Assembly (NCBI GenBank): GCA_903889525.1
Contig: CAISXT010000049.1
Coordinates: 1-55,503 of the forward strand
DNA from: an uncultured Opitutia bacterium
Lineage (GTDB): Bacteria > Verrucomicrobiota > Verrucomicrobiia > Opitutales > UBA953
Reading direction: 5' to 3'
DNA length: 55,503 bases
Positions 18,333 to 26,160 of the stretch are shown here, piece after piece. Position 1 is the stretch's first letter, and each line of letters opens with the position of its first letter. Below the pieces are notes generated by a model. It worked only from the letters and a program-made list of their open reading frames with translations. It was not told the DNA's origin and searched no databases. Made by a program: the position numbers and the translations under genes.

Positions 18333-19715
18333 ATGGACGTCGCCCCCCGCCATCGCTCCGGCATCGATCCAGGCCTTGTCCCGGCGGTACTCTGGACCCG
18401 CGCCTACCTGCGCCACTGCGCGACCACGGCTGCGACATCCGACCTTACCATCGCGCTGCGCCGCGAAGATGGTACCGCCTCCCTATTCCACACCCGGGTC
18501 CTCGCCGGCGGGGTCGATGATGCCGCGACTTATCTTCACGTCGAACGCACCGTAAAGTTCCTACTCTGGTCCCGCGGAGCCTCCGACATCCTGCTTTGCG
18601 GCCCTGAAGCCGCCCAACTTGCCCTCCGCTTGCAGGCCGATTACTCGCCTGCAGGCTGCCGCGCTTTCGACGCCGATTTCTTTCGCAAGGTCTTCGAGAG
18701 AACCCTGACCTTCCAAGCGAGCGACGTATCTGGACTTCCAGTCGCCTCCGCCGCGCATCTGCCCCTTGGTCGCAATCTGGACGGCTGCCGTATCGGTTTC
18801 GACCTCGGGGGCTCCGACCGCAAGTGCGCTGCCCTCATCCACGGTAAGGTGGTCTTCTCTGAGGAAGTGAAGTGGGATCCTTACTTCCAGTCCGACCCAG
18901 CCTATCACCTCGCCGGCATCCGCCACTCGCTGGATCTCGCCGCCAGGCATCTGCCACGTGTGGACGCCATTGGTGGTTCTTCCGCTGGCGTCTATGTGAA
19001 CAACAAGGTGCGCGTCGCCTCGCTCTTCCGTGGAATCACCGATGCGAGCGTCTTTGATTCCCAGGTGCGCGATATCTTCCTAGGCCTCGCCAAGTCCTAC
19101 GGCGTTCCGTTTGAAGTGCTCAATGACGGCGACGTCACCGCCCTCGCTGGCTCGATGTCCCTCGGACGTAACGCCGTCCTCGGCGTGGCCATGGGCACTA
19201 GCGTGGCTGCTGGCTACGTTGACAAAGTCGGAAACCTTACGAACTGGCTCAGCGAACTGGCCTTCGTGCCTGTGGACTACCGGCAGGACGGCCCCGCGGA
19301 CGAATGGTCCGGTGATCGTGGCTGCGCGGTACAGTATTTTAGCCAACAAGGTATCGGTCGCTTGATGCCTTTAGCCGGCATTATTTCCCCACCGGAAATG
19401 CGTCTGCCCGAGCGTCTGGAATTCCTGCAACAACTCATGATCAGCGGCGACCCTCGTGCCATGCAGGTCTATGAGGCGGTGGGGATTGCCTTCGGGTACG
19501 CCATCGCCCATTTCGCCCAGTTCTACACCTTCAGCTGCCTACTCATTATGGGTCGAGTCACCTCTGGTCGCGGCGGGGAGGCGATCCTTGAGCGCGCCCG
19601 TGAGGTTCTGGACGATGAATTCCCGGAACTTCGCATCGACCTCGTCGTGCCCGATGAGAAAGATAAGCGCCACGGCCAGGCTATCGCGGCCGCTTCCCTG
19701 CCCTCCCTTCGATGA
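18333..19715 (+). CDS. ROK-family sugar kinase-like protein with N-terminal extension
   Basis: A 460-residue protein whose C-terminal two-thirds is an ROK/ASKHA fold: IGFDLGGSDRK (phosphate 1, about residue 150), AIGGSSAG, VLNDGDVTALAG (catalytic Asp), GVAMGTSVAAGY (phosphate 2), and DRGCAVQYFS aligning with the end of the ROK zinc motif. The usual CxCGxxGC zinc site is reduced to one Cys. About 140 N-terminal residues have no motif I recognise. ROK kinases phosphorylate glucose, GlcNAc or ManNAc at C6, so an amino-sugar kinase role fits the neighbours. I start at 18333, 8 bp after the nagB stop; an ATG at 18261 would overlap nagB by 64 bp. It overlaps the PIG-L start as ATGA. Confidence 0.7.
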   Translation: MDVAPRHRSGIDPGLVPAVLWTRAYLRHCATTAATSDLTIALRREDGTASLFHTRVLAGGVDDAATYLHVERTVKFLLWSRGASDILLCGPEAAQLALRLQADYSPAGCRAFDADFFRKVFERTLTFQASDVSGLPVASAAHLPLGRNLDGCRIGFDLGGSDRKCAALIHGKVVFSEEVKWDPYFQSDPAYHLAGIRHSLDLAARHLPRVDAIGGSSAGVYVNNKVRVASLFRGITDASVFDSQVRDIFLGLAKSYGVPFEVLNDGDVTALAGSMSLGRNAVLGVAMGTSVAAGYVDKVGNLTNWLSELAFVPVDYRQDGPADEWSGDRGCAVQYFSQQGIGRLMPLAGIISPPEMRLPERLEFLQQLMISGDPRAMQVYEAVGIAFGYAIAHFAQFYTFSCLLIMGRVTSGRGGEAILERAREVLDDEFPELRIDLVVPDEKDKRHGQAIAAASLPSLR

Positions 19716-20563
19716 TGCTTAAACTTAACCCAGCGGCCCGCTTGATGATCCCTGATCGGCTGGATGGTCCGGAGAGTATTCGCCGGACCACCCACTTGGG
19801 TATCGGTGCCCATCAAGATGACTTAGAATTTATGGCGTTCCATGGTATCCTAGAATGTTATGAACGCCCAGACCGATGGTTCGGTGGAGTCACGGTCACG
19901 GACGGCCGGGGAAGTTCCCGCGCCGGCCCCTTTGCCCTATGGTCTGACGATCAAATCGCCGAGGAACGCGTCCGCGAACAAGAGTCCGCAGCTGTCATCG
20001 GTCAATATTCCTTCGTCGCTCAACTCGGCTTCGCGAGTTCCGCGGTCCGCGATGCCTCCCAGGGGGCCGTACGCGACGAACTTCGCAAGGTTCTAGAGGC
20101 GAGCCGACCAGAAGTGGTTTACCTTCATAATCTCGCGGACAAGCATGATACCCACGTGGGCTGTGCCCTGCGGGCGCTTGAGGCAATCCGGCTGATGCCG
20201 AAAGCGGAGCGTCCCAAGATGGTCTATGGTTGTGAGGTCTGGCGTGACTTGGATTGGCTTGTCGACAATGAGAAAACCCCGATGCCTGTGTCTCGTCATC
20301 CTGTACTCGCTCAGACCATCAATGCGGTCTTCGCGACCCAGATTGCGGGCGGCAAGCGCTACGATTTAGCGGTGCTCGGCCGTCGGGCGGCTAATGCGAC
20401 ATTCGGCAACCCGCACGCTACCGATCAGGAGACATCCATGCAATGGGCGATGAACCTGACGCCCTTGGTGCAAGATGAGACTCTGGATCCAGTCGAGTAT
20501 GCTGCCGGGTTCATTGAACGCCTGAAGCAAGATGTTATCCGCCGTATGCGCCAATCCCTCTGA
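19712..20563 (+). CDS. PIG-L/LmbE-family deacetylase
   Basis: A 283-residue protein of the PIG-L superfamily, zinc enzymes that deacetylate GlcNAc in conjugates (GlcNAc-PI, mycothiol and bacillithiol precursors, diacetylchitobiose). The metal and catalytic motif is GAHQDDLEF (family AHPDDxE, with Gln for Pro), and the second zinc His lies in LADKHDTHVGC. No signal peptide is visible, so it is probably cytoplasmic. The ATG overlaps the ROK gene stop by 4 bp; its own stop overlaps the next gene by 1 bp (TGATG). In the cluster it may supply a free amine to the NagB-like enzyme; the actual N-acetylated substrate is unknown. Confidence 0.8.
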   Translation: MMLKLNPAARLMIPDRLDGPESIRRTTHLGIGAHQDDLEFMAFHGILECYERPDRWFGGVTVTDGRGSSRAGPFALWSDDQIAEERVREQESAAVIGQYSFVAQLGFASSAVRDASQGAVRDELRKVLEASRPEVVYLHNLADKHDTHVGCALRALEAIRLMPKAERPKMVYGCEVWRDLDWLVDNEKTPMPVSRHPVLAQTINAVFATQIAGGKRYDLAVLGRRAANATFGNPHATDQETSMQWAMNLTPLVQDETLDPVEYAAGFIERLKQDVIRRMRQSL

Positions 20564-21471
20564 TGATGAAGCCAACTCTTCTCGTTCTCGCTGCTGGTAT
20601 GGGTAGCCGTTACGGCGGCCTCAAGCAAATCGACCCGATGGGACCATCGGGTGAGACCATCTTGGATTACTCGGTATACGATGCGATTCGGGCTGGTTTC
20701 GGCAAGGTGGTCTTCATCATCCGGCCGGACTTCGAAAACGATTTCCGCGAACGTATCGCCGCTAAATTCGAGGGGCGGATTAATGTCGGCTTTGCTTTTC
20801 AGACCATCGACCAATTGCCCACAGGCTTTTTGGTGCCTCTTGGCCGGGATAAGCCATGGGGGACGACCCATGCGATTCTCTGCGCCCGCACAGCCGTGGA
20901 TACACCCTTCGCCGTCATTAACGCCGATGATTTCTATGGACGCGATTCCTACGCCAACCTCGGCAAGTTCCTCAGCCTTGCTCAAGGTAGCTCAACGGAT
21001 TATGCGATGGTCGGTTTCACCCTGCGTAATACCCTTTCAGAACATGGCACCGTGGCCCGCGGGGTATGCCAAACAGATGCGGCCGGGATGCTAACCGATA
21101 TTCAGGAGCTGACCAAGATCTCTAAACTCGCCTCCGGAGCTAAAAACCTAGCCGACGACGGTCTCGTCACGCCACTTAATGGAAGTGAGCCAGTTTCCAT
21201 GAATATGTGGGGGTTCACGCCCGCAATCTTTCCGCAATTAGCTGACGACTTTCGGAATTTCCTGACCGCTCGTGGTTCGGAAATGAAGAGTGAGGCATAC
21301 ATCCCGATGTCTGTCGGTAATCTGATTCGCGCCCATGCGGCTACGTGTCGAGTCTTACGGACGGACTCTACTTGGTTTGGGGTTACCTACCGCGAAGACA
21401 AACCTATCGTGCAGGCGAGCATTCTGGAGCAAGTTGCCTCGGGCGATTACCCGGCTAATCTTTGGTCTTAA
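20563..21471 (+). CDS. Sugar-1-phosphate nucleotidyltransferase
   Basis: A 302-residue Rossmann-type nucleotidyltransferase. The NTP-binding signature is LVLAAGMGSRYGGLKQ, followed by GPSGETILDYSVYDA, GTTHAILCA, the metal-binding VINADDFYG, and a late WFGVTYREDKP. The GSRYGGLKQ form belongs to a subfamily often found next to NahK-like kinases, and is shorter than GlmU because it lacks the acetyltransferase domain. It would convert a sugar 1-phosphate, probably GlcNAc-1-P or GalNAc-1-P made by the next gene, to an NDP-sugar. The start may be either of two consecutive ATGs (20563 or 20566). It precedes nahK by 3 bp. Confidence 0.82.
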   Translation: MMKPTLLVLAAGMGSRYGGLKQIDPMGPSGETILDYSVYDAIRAGFGKVVFIIRPDFENDFRERIAAKFEGRINVGFAFQTIDQLPTGFLVPLGRDKPWGTTHAILCARTAVDTPFAVINADDFYGRDSYANLGKFLSLAQGSSTDYAMVGFTLRNTLSEHGTVARGVCQTDAAGMLTDIQELTKISKLASGAKNLADDGLVTPLNGSEPVSMNMWGFTPAIFPQLADDFRNFLTARGSEMKSEAYIPMSVGNLIRAHAATCRVLRTDSTWFGVTYREDKPIVQASILEQVASGDYPANLWS

Positions 21472-21474
21472 TTA

Positions 21475-22584
21475 ATGACTCCCACCGCCCAATTTGATCT
21501 GGCGAGTATCGCTGGCCGCTTTCAGTTGGGTGGCGACTTCATCACGTCTTCGCCCTATGGCAGTGGACATATTAACGATACCTTCGCGGTGACGGTGCGG
21601 CTCGCAAGCGGGGAGGCTCGGTATGTCTTACAACGTATCAATCATTTGGTCTTCAAGCGCCCGGATGAACTGATGGAAAACGTGGAGCGGGTTTGCGCCC
21701 ACGCTCAGCGTAAATTGACCGCGAGTGGTCAGCCTGATGCCCATCGCCGAGCACTTCGTTTGATTCCGACGACCGACGGTAAGTCTTGGTTTATTGATGC
21801 CGCTGGAAACCGCTGGCGCTGTTATGATTTTGTCGAAAAAGCCACGGGACATGATGTCGTTCGAAATGCCAATCAGGCATTTCAAGCGGCCCGGGCATTC
21901 GGGGCTTTCCAGTCCTTGCTGGCGGACCTGCCTGGGGGCCGCCTGCACGAGACGATCCCGGATTTCCATCACACCCCTACTCGCTTTGCTCGCTTCCAGG
22001 CCGCGCTGGCCAAGGACGCCCATGGACGGGCCGACGCAGCCAAACCGGAAATTACTTTCGCTCTGGCCCGCGCGGCGGAAGTCAGCCGCGTGGTTGATGC
22101 CCTGCGCGCCGGCCAATTGCCAGAACGTGTCACCCATAACGATACCAAGTTGAACAATGTATTGCTGGATGATGTTACGCAGGAAGGCATCTGTGTAATC
22201 GACCTGGACACGGTCATGCCGGGTTCGGTGCTTTATGACTTCGGCGATTTAGTGCGCACTTCGACCTCCCCGGCCGCGGAGGATGAGACGGATCTGGCAT
22301 TGGTCACGATGCAATTCCCCATGTTCGAAGCCTTGGTCAATGGCTACTTGAGTTCCGCGAATGGCTTCCTGACTTCCGCTGAGAAACGACTCCTCCCGTT
22401 CGCCGGTAAGCTCATCACCTTTGAAATCGGGCTACGGTTCCTCACGGATTGGCTCGAGGGAGATACTTACTTTAAAATCAAACGCCCGATGCATAATCTA
22501 GATCGGTTGCGGACTCAATTCAAGCTCGTCGCTTCCATTGAAGCGCAGGCCTCGGCGATGCAGAACTTTGTTGACCAAAAATGA
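21475..22584 (+). CDS. nahK: N-acetylhexosamine 1-kinase-like (APH-fold) kinase
   Basis: A 369-residue aminoglycoside-phosphotransferase-fold kinase closely resembling bifidobacterial NahK/LnpB, which phosphorylates GlcNAc and GalNAc at C1. Shared features in order: PYGSGHINDTF near residue 28, YVLQRIN, the Brenner-type catalytic loop THNDTKLNNVLLDD (catalytic Asp about residue 223), the metal-binding VIDLDTVMPGS, DFGDLVR, and LITFEIGLRFLTDWLEGD...Y.F. Length matches NahK (about 359). In bifidobacteria NahK serves the lacto-N-biose/galacto-N-biose pathway with a phosphorylase; no phosphorylase is present here. It sits between the nucleotidyltransferase and the epimerase and overlaps the latter by ATGA. 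Confidence 0.85.
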   Translation: MTPTAQFDLASIAGRFQLGGDFITSSPYGSGHINDTFAVTVRLASGEARYVLQRINHLVFKRPDELMENVERVCAHAQRKLTASGQPDAHRRALRLIPTTDGKSWFIDAAGNRWRCYDFVEKATGHDVVRNANQAFQAARAFGAFQSLLADLPGGRLHETIPDFHHTPTRFARFQAALAKDAHGRADAAKPEITFALARAAEVSRVVDALRAGQLPERVTHNDTKLNNVLLDDVTQEGICVIDLDTVMPGSVLYDFGDLVRTSTSPAAEDETDLALVTMQFPMFEALVNGYLSSANGFLTSAEKRLLPFAGKLITFEIGLRFLTDWLEGDTYFKIKRPMHNLDRLRTQFKLVASIEAQASAMQNFVDQK

Positions 22585-23507
22585 AACCCCGGATTCTCAT
22601 TACGGGCGGGGCCGGCTTCATTGGGTCCCACATCGTTGAACACTTTCAAGGCCAAGCGGAAATTATCGTCCTCGATGATTTCCGTACCGGCTTTCGGCGT
22701 AACTTGGCAGGATTAGACTGCCGCCTGATGGAAGGATCCATCCTCGATGATCTTGCACTGGCCGAGGCCATGCAGGGGGTTCAGCGCGTCTTTCACTTAG
22801 CTGCCATGATTTCCGTCCCGGAATCTGTCCAGAAACCCGCTGAATGTGCGGAGCTGAATATCGAGGGAACCCGTCGCGTCCTTGCGGCGGCGGCTCAGGC
22901 CGGCGTCGAGAAAGTCCTCCTTGCCTCCTCGGCGGCTATCTATGGAGACAATCCGTTGGTCCCTAAACTCGAATCCATGCCACCCGAGCCCAAGTCTCCC
23001 TATGCCGAGACGAAGCTTGCTGGGGAGCAACTGCTTGAGGAATTTCAGAGGGTGCACGGTTTGGCGACCGCCAGCCTGCGTTTTTTCAATGTCTTCGGGC
23101 CGCGCCAGGACCCTCAATCTGCCTATGCGGCGGCGGTCCCGATTTTCATCGCTCGTGCCCTACGCTCTGAAGACATCACTATCTACGGTGATGGCGAGCA
23201 GACGCGCGATTTTATTTACGTCAAAGATATCGTCGGGGCACTCGATTTCATTTCGCAATCTCCTGCGTCAGTCGGGACCTATAACGTGGGTTATGGCCGC
23301 CGCCTTTCGATCAAGTCTCTGGCCCAAGAAATCCTGCACCTGACCGATTCAAAGTCCGTCCTCCGCTTCCTCCCCGGGCGGCCGGGCGACGTGATGCATT
23401 CCGTGGCATCCGCCGACAAGCTTAGTCAGACGGGCTGGCTGCCCGCCTATGATGTGCCCGGGGGGCTCGCTGCGACCATCCGCTATTTCCGATCACTCAA
23501 CGGGTGA
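22581..23507 (+). CDS. NAD-dependent sugar-nucleotide epimerase (GalE/WbpP-like)
   Basis: A 308-residue extended short-chain dehydrogenase. It has the NAD-binding GGAGFIGSH at the N-terminus, HLAAMISVPES, the catalytic SSAAIYG with SPYAETK (Tyr-x3-Lys), RFFNVFGPRQ, and YGDGEQTRDFIYVKD. These features match UDP-glucose/UDP-GlcNAc 4-epimerases and related dehydratases. As the last gene after a HexNAc 1-kinase and a nucleotidyltransferase, it probably interconverts UDP-GlcNAc and UDP-GalNAc, though an NDP-hexose is possible. Its last 11 bp overlap the end of the convergent gene at 23497. Confidence 0.85.
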   Translation: MKPRILITGGAGFIGSHIVEHFQGQAEIIVLDDFRTGFRRNLAGLDCRLMEGSILDDLALAEAMQGVQRVFHLAAMISVPESVQKPAECAELNIEGTRRVLAAAAQAGVEKVLLASSAAIYGDNPLVPKLESMPPEPKSPYAETKLAGEQLLEEFQRVHGLATASLRFFNVFGPRQDPQSAYAAAVPIFIARALRSEDITIYGDGEQTRDFIYVKDIVGALDFISQSPASVGTYNVGYGRRLSIKSLAQEILHLTDSKSVLRFLPGRPGDVMHSVASADKLSQTGWLPAYDVPGGLAATIRYFRSLNG

Positions 23508-24366
23508 CCGTGAGCGTTGCGTGCAGCGTATCGGACATGCCGTCCGAAATATTGAGCCAGAAGTCGTAAACACCCGGTGCCGGCAGCCTTAATCTGAAGG
23601 CCAAACTAGGCGCCTCGCCGTACTCCCCGCCTTCCAGCGAGGGATGCATGTGGGCGTAGCCTGGTTGCGCCTCCATCGGGCCCATGAGGACTGCGTGGCC
23701 CAGGGAACCCATGATGGGCTGCAATTTGAGTTTCGCACCCGCGGGCCCAGAGAGCTTTACCCGAATAACGGCGGAGTCGCCGGTGCGTTGAGAGGAGGTT
23801 TGCAAGCTGACCATCTGATTCCGTGCCGATGGGGTTGCGGGCGAGCCGTTCGTGGTTGGTGAGTTCATCTTCGCCTCTCCCAGTAATACTCGCCCCGAAC
23901 GTTGATCGGCAAAGTCGACAAAGGCCTGGTAGTTTCCGCCGGGGTTTCCGTTGGAGAATTCCGGTGGAAATTGGAAATTCCAAGTGCCGTCCTCTTGGGC
24001 CTCCGGGTGCAGGTGGATGTAAGCAAGGCGGTCGCCGAGTTGACGTAAGTGCAAATGGACTTTTTCGGTGTGGGTCAGGGCAACCTCGTGATTGAGGTAA
24101 GCGGTACCATCTTCGCGGATGAGTTGGAGCGATCCCTTGTCACCGCTCGGGGCGAGGCGAATATTCAGGCGGACGGGGAACTGCAGCGACTTGGGGTGGT
24201 AGTAATTTGCCTCCTCATTGATGCCGCAAAACTCAACACCACCTACCACGACCGGCTGGTGATCGGAATGGAGAAAGGCGCACTGGGTGTCCGGCAGTGA
24301 GCGCAGTGCGAGAAAGGCCAGCAAGGCACATCCCGTGATGACCAAGAATTGTCGATGCTTAGTCAT
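23497..24366 (-). CDS. Exported protein of unknown function
   Basis: A 289-residue protein with an N-terminal hydrophobic segment (about residues 7-23) consistent with a signal peptide or anchor. I do not recognise the family. The body is beta-rich and has several His-containing patches: HSDHQP near the N-terminus, TEKVHLHLRQ, YIHLHPEAQEDG, and MHPSLEGG. The HLHPE and HMHPS forms resemble exported proteins found beside SCO/copper genes, so metal binding is possible but unproven. The start overlaps the SCO gene stop as ATGA, so it is co-translated with it. It is the last gene of the leftward lpxR-ppx-SCO operon and overlaps the epimerase 3' end by 11 bp. Confidence 0.7.
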   Translation of the reverse strand: MTKHRQFLVITGCALLAFLALRSLPDTQCAFLHSDHQPVVVGGVEFCGINEEANYYHPKSLQFPVRLNIRLAPSGDKGSLQLIREDGTAYLNHEVALTHTEKVHLHLRQLGDRLAYIHLHPEAQEDGTWNFQFPPEFSNGNPGGNYQAFVDFADQRSGRVLLGEAKMNSPTTNGSPATPSARNQMVSLQTSSQRTGDSAVIRVKLSGPAGAKLKLQPIMGSLGHAVLMGPMEAQPGYAHMHPSLEGGEYGEAPSLAFRLRLPAPGVYDFWLNISDGMSDTLHATLTVTR

Positions 24367-25238
24367 TTGTTGGCGGTAGCCTGAACTAATGCCTTGGCCA
24401 CATCCTCTGGGTCAAAGGAAGCACCCTCGCGTCGTTGGAGAATGCGCCCCTCGGCGCTGATGAGAAGCAACGCGGCGTTGTGCACAATGGTGCCGTCGTC
24501 ACGCAAAGTCTGGATGCCATAGTGGCGCATGAGATCTTTGATTTGCACCGGATCACCGGTCAGGAACCGATGGCGTCCATGGTCGATCCCGTACCCATCC
24601 GCGTAAGTACGTAGCAAGCCCGGCGAATCGGTTTCGGGATCAAAGGTGATCGTGAGGAGGCGAACCTTCGTGGCGGCTGGTTGCTTCGCTAGCAAGTCGC
24701 CAAGTTGCTTCATGCAGGCCGTTGACGCGGGGCACATCCGGGCGGAGCGACAACTGGTGAAGATGAAATTGAGTGCGAGCGGAGCGCCCAAGAAATCTTT
24801 CTTCATTACCAGTCGGCCGTCTTGATCCCAGAGGGCCATGTTGGGCATGAGGTCCGCGGGCATGCGGGTCACCAGCCGACCTTTGTCCAGAGTCTCGCGA
24901 TGCAGTGAATCGGAGATTTCGGCGATGCGTCGCAAGGATTCCGGTTCGTTCGGGAAGATCGTATCAGCACGTCGAGGGCCCTCCGCGGTGGTCATAAGAT
25001 GTAAGGCGATTTCCCTTCCCGCGTAGCCTACCTTCACGTCACCAGGCGAAAAGCGAACGACGATGGGGGTAGCATCGACTTCGCTCGACGCGGGTGCGCC
25101 GACCGGCCGCAATTGCAAGGTGGCCAGCCCCGTGGCTGGATCGACTAAGGTGACTTTCCCTGTCCGCACGACCGGCTTGTCGGCCGCCTGCGTCACTAAG
25201 CATGCCCCGACGAGCAGAATGGCGAACAGATGCTTCAC
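24363..25238 (-). CDS. SCO1/SenC-family exported protein
   Basis: A 291-residue exported protein with a signal peptide (MKHLFAILLVGACLVTQAA). The C-terminal half is a thioredoxin-like SCO domain: LNFIFTSC (Cys163), a second Cys at 169, LLTITFDPETDSP, and the distal metal His in GTIVHNAALLLI. SCO proteins deliver copper to the CuA site of cytochrome oxidase or act in redox homeostasis. The motif here is CX5C (TSCRSARMCP) rather than the usual CX3C. Residues 25-80 form a separate beta-rich N-terminal domain that may be a small metal-binding module. It overlaps ppx upstream and the unknown exported gene downstream, each by ATGA. No oxidase gene is nearby. Confidence 0.82.
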   Translation of the reverse strand: MKHLFAILLVGACLVTQAADKPVVRTGKVTLVDPATGLATLQLRPVGAPASSEVDATPIVVRFSPGDVKVGYAGREIALHLMTTAEGPRRADTIFPNEPESLRRIAEISDSLHRETLDKGRLVTRMPADLMPNMALWDQDGRLVMKKDFLGAPLALNFIFTSCRSARMCPASTACMKQLGDLLAKQPAATKVRLLTITFDPETDSPGLLRTYADGYGIDHGRHRFLTGDPVQIKDLMRHYGIQTLRDDGTIVHNAALLLISAEGRILQRREGASFDPEDVAKALVQATANK

Positions 25239-26158
25239 AGAAGTTTGCCAGATTGGCTGAGCATGAGTTCAACCATCCCGTGGCGCACTCCTCGATGGCT
25301 CAAATGAAAGGCTTCCGCACCGGTGAGGTCGGCGAGTACGCATAGGGTGATGAGTGCGGCGGGCATGATGTCAGCACGATCAGCGGGAATGCCCGGCACC
25401 TTCTTACGTTCGTCCGAAGTTAACGCGCAGAGGCGGTCCTTGAGTTCGCGAATCCGTAAGACCGGCAGGCGTCCACCGGCAGGAGTTTCCCCGATGGCTT
25501 CAAGGTAGAGCGCGATGGCCGCAAAGGCACCTCCGGCCCCGATAATTAGATAATTCTCGGCGGCAGCGGTGGGAATGACGGTGGTCAGGGCACCGAGGAG
25601 ATGTGTGCGGATGGAGCTTTGGTCGAGATCATCAACGCGGCTTAATCCCCCTCGCAGGTAGCCATGCGTCAGGCGAACCGAGCCGATACGGAAGCTGCGG
25701 GCGAGGATGCAATTTGGGCCGCGGAGGGCGCAGACCTCAAGGCTACCACCGCCGAGATCGAAGGAGAGAATATTGGCATATGCTTGGTAGGCTGGATCTG
25801 TCCGCACCCCCGCAGCAGCAAGGCGAGCTTCAACCTCGCCGGAGACGATGGTGAGAGGGATATCGGTCGCTGTCTTCACGCGACGAGCGAAGGCCTGGCG
25901 ACTGGCGGATTCGCGAATCGCACTGGTACCCAGGATAACAATTTGTTCGGCCCCTTTACTGCGGGCAAAGGCGACTAGTCGGACGACGGCTTCAACGGCT
26001 TCCTTTTGCAATTCAGCCGAAAAAAGCCCTTCGTCGCCGTCCGCTTGCTGCAGTCGGACCGCTTCGGTCTGTCGGCCCAGTTCGGCCCGGGAAATGGCGT
26101 CGACCACCGCCACCTTGATGGAGTTGGAACCGACGTCGATTATGGCAATGGCTGACAT
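25235..26158 (-). CDS. ppx: Ppx/GppA-family phosphatase
   Basis: A 307-residue ASKHA-fold phosphatase matching the catalytic half of exopolyphosphatase/pppGpp phosphohydrolase. Motifs are AIIDVGSNSIKVAV (phosphate 1), LGTSAIRES, SGEVEARLAAAG, and SFDLGGGSLEV (phosphate 2). It hydrolyses polyphosphate ends and/or pppGpp. The protein is about 300 residues, the short form without the C-terminal HD domain of E. coli Ppx. It starts 2 bp after the lpxR stop and overlaps the SCO gene by ATGA. The combination with an outer-membrane deacylase and SCO suggests an envelope or phosphate stress unit, which is inference. Confidence 0.88.
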   Translation of the reverse strand: MSAIAIIDVGSNSIKVAVVDAISRAELGRQTEAVRLQQADGDEGLFSAELQKEAVEAVVRLVAFARSKGAEQIVILGTSAIRESASRQAFARRVKTATDIPLTIVSGEVEARLAAAGVRTDPAYQAYANILSFDLGGGSLEVCALRGPNCILARSFRIGSVRLTHGYLRGGLSRVDDLDQSSIRTHLLGALTTVIPTAAAENYLIIGAGGAFAAIALYLEAIGETPAGGRLPVLRIRELKDRLCALTSDERKKVPGIPADRADIMPAALITLCVLADLTGAEAFHLSHRGVRHGMVELMLSQSGKLL

Positions 26159-26160
26159 GT

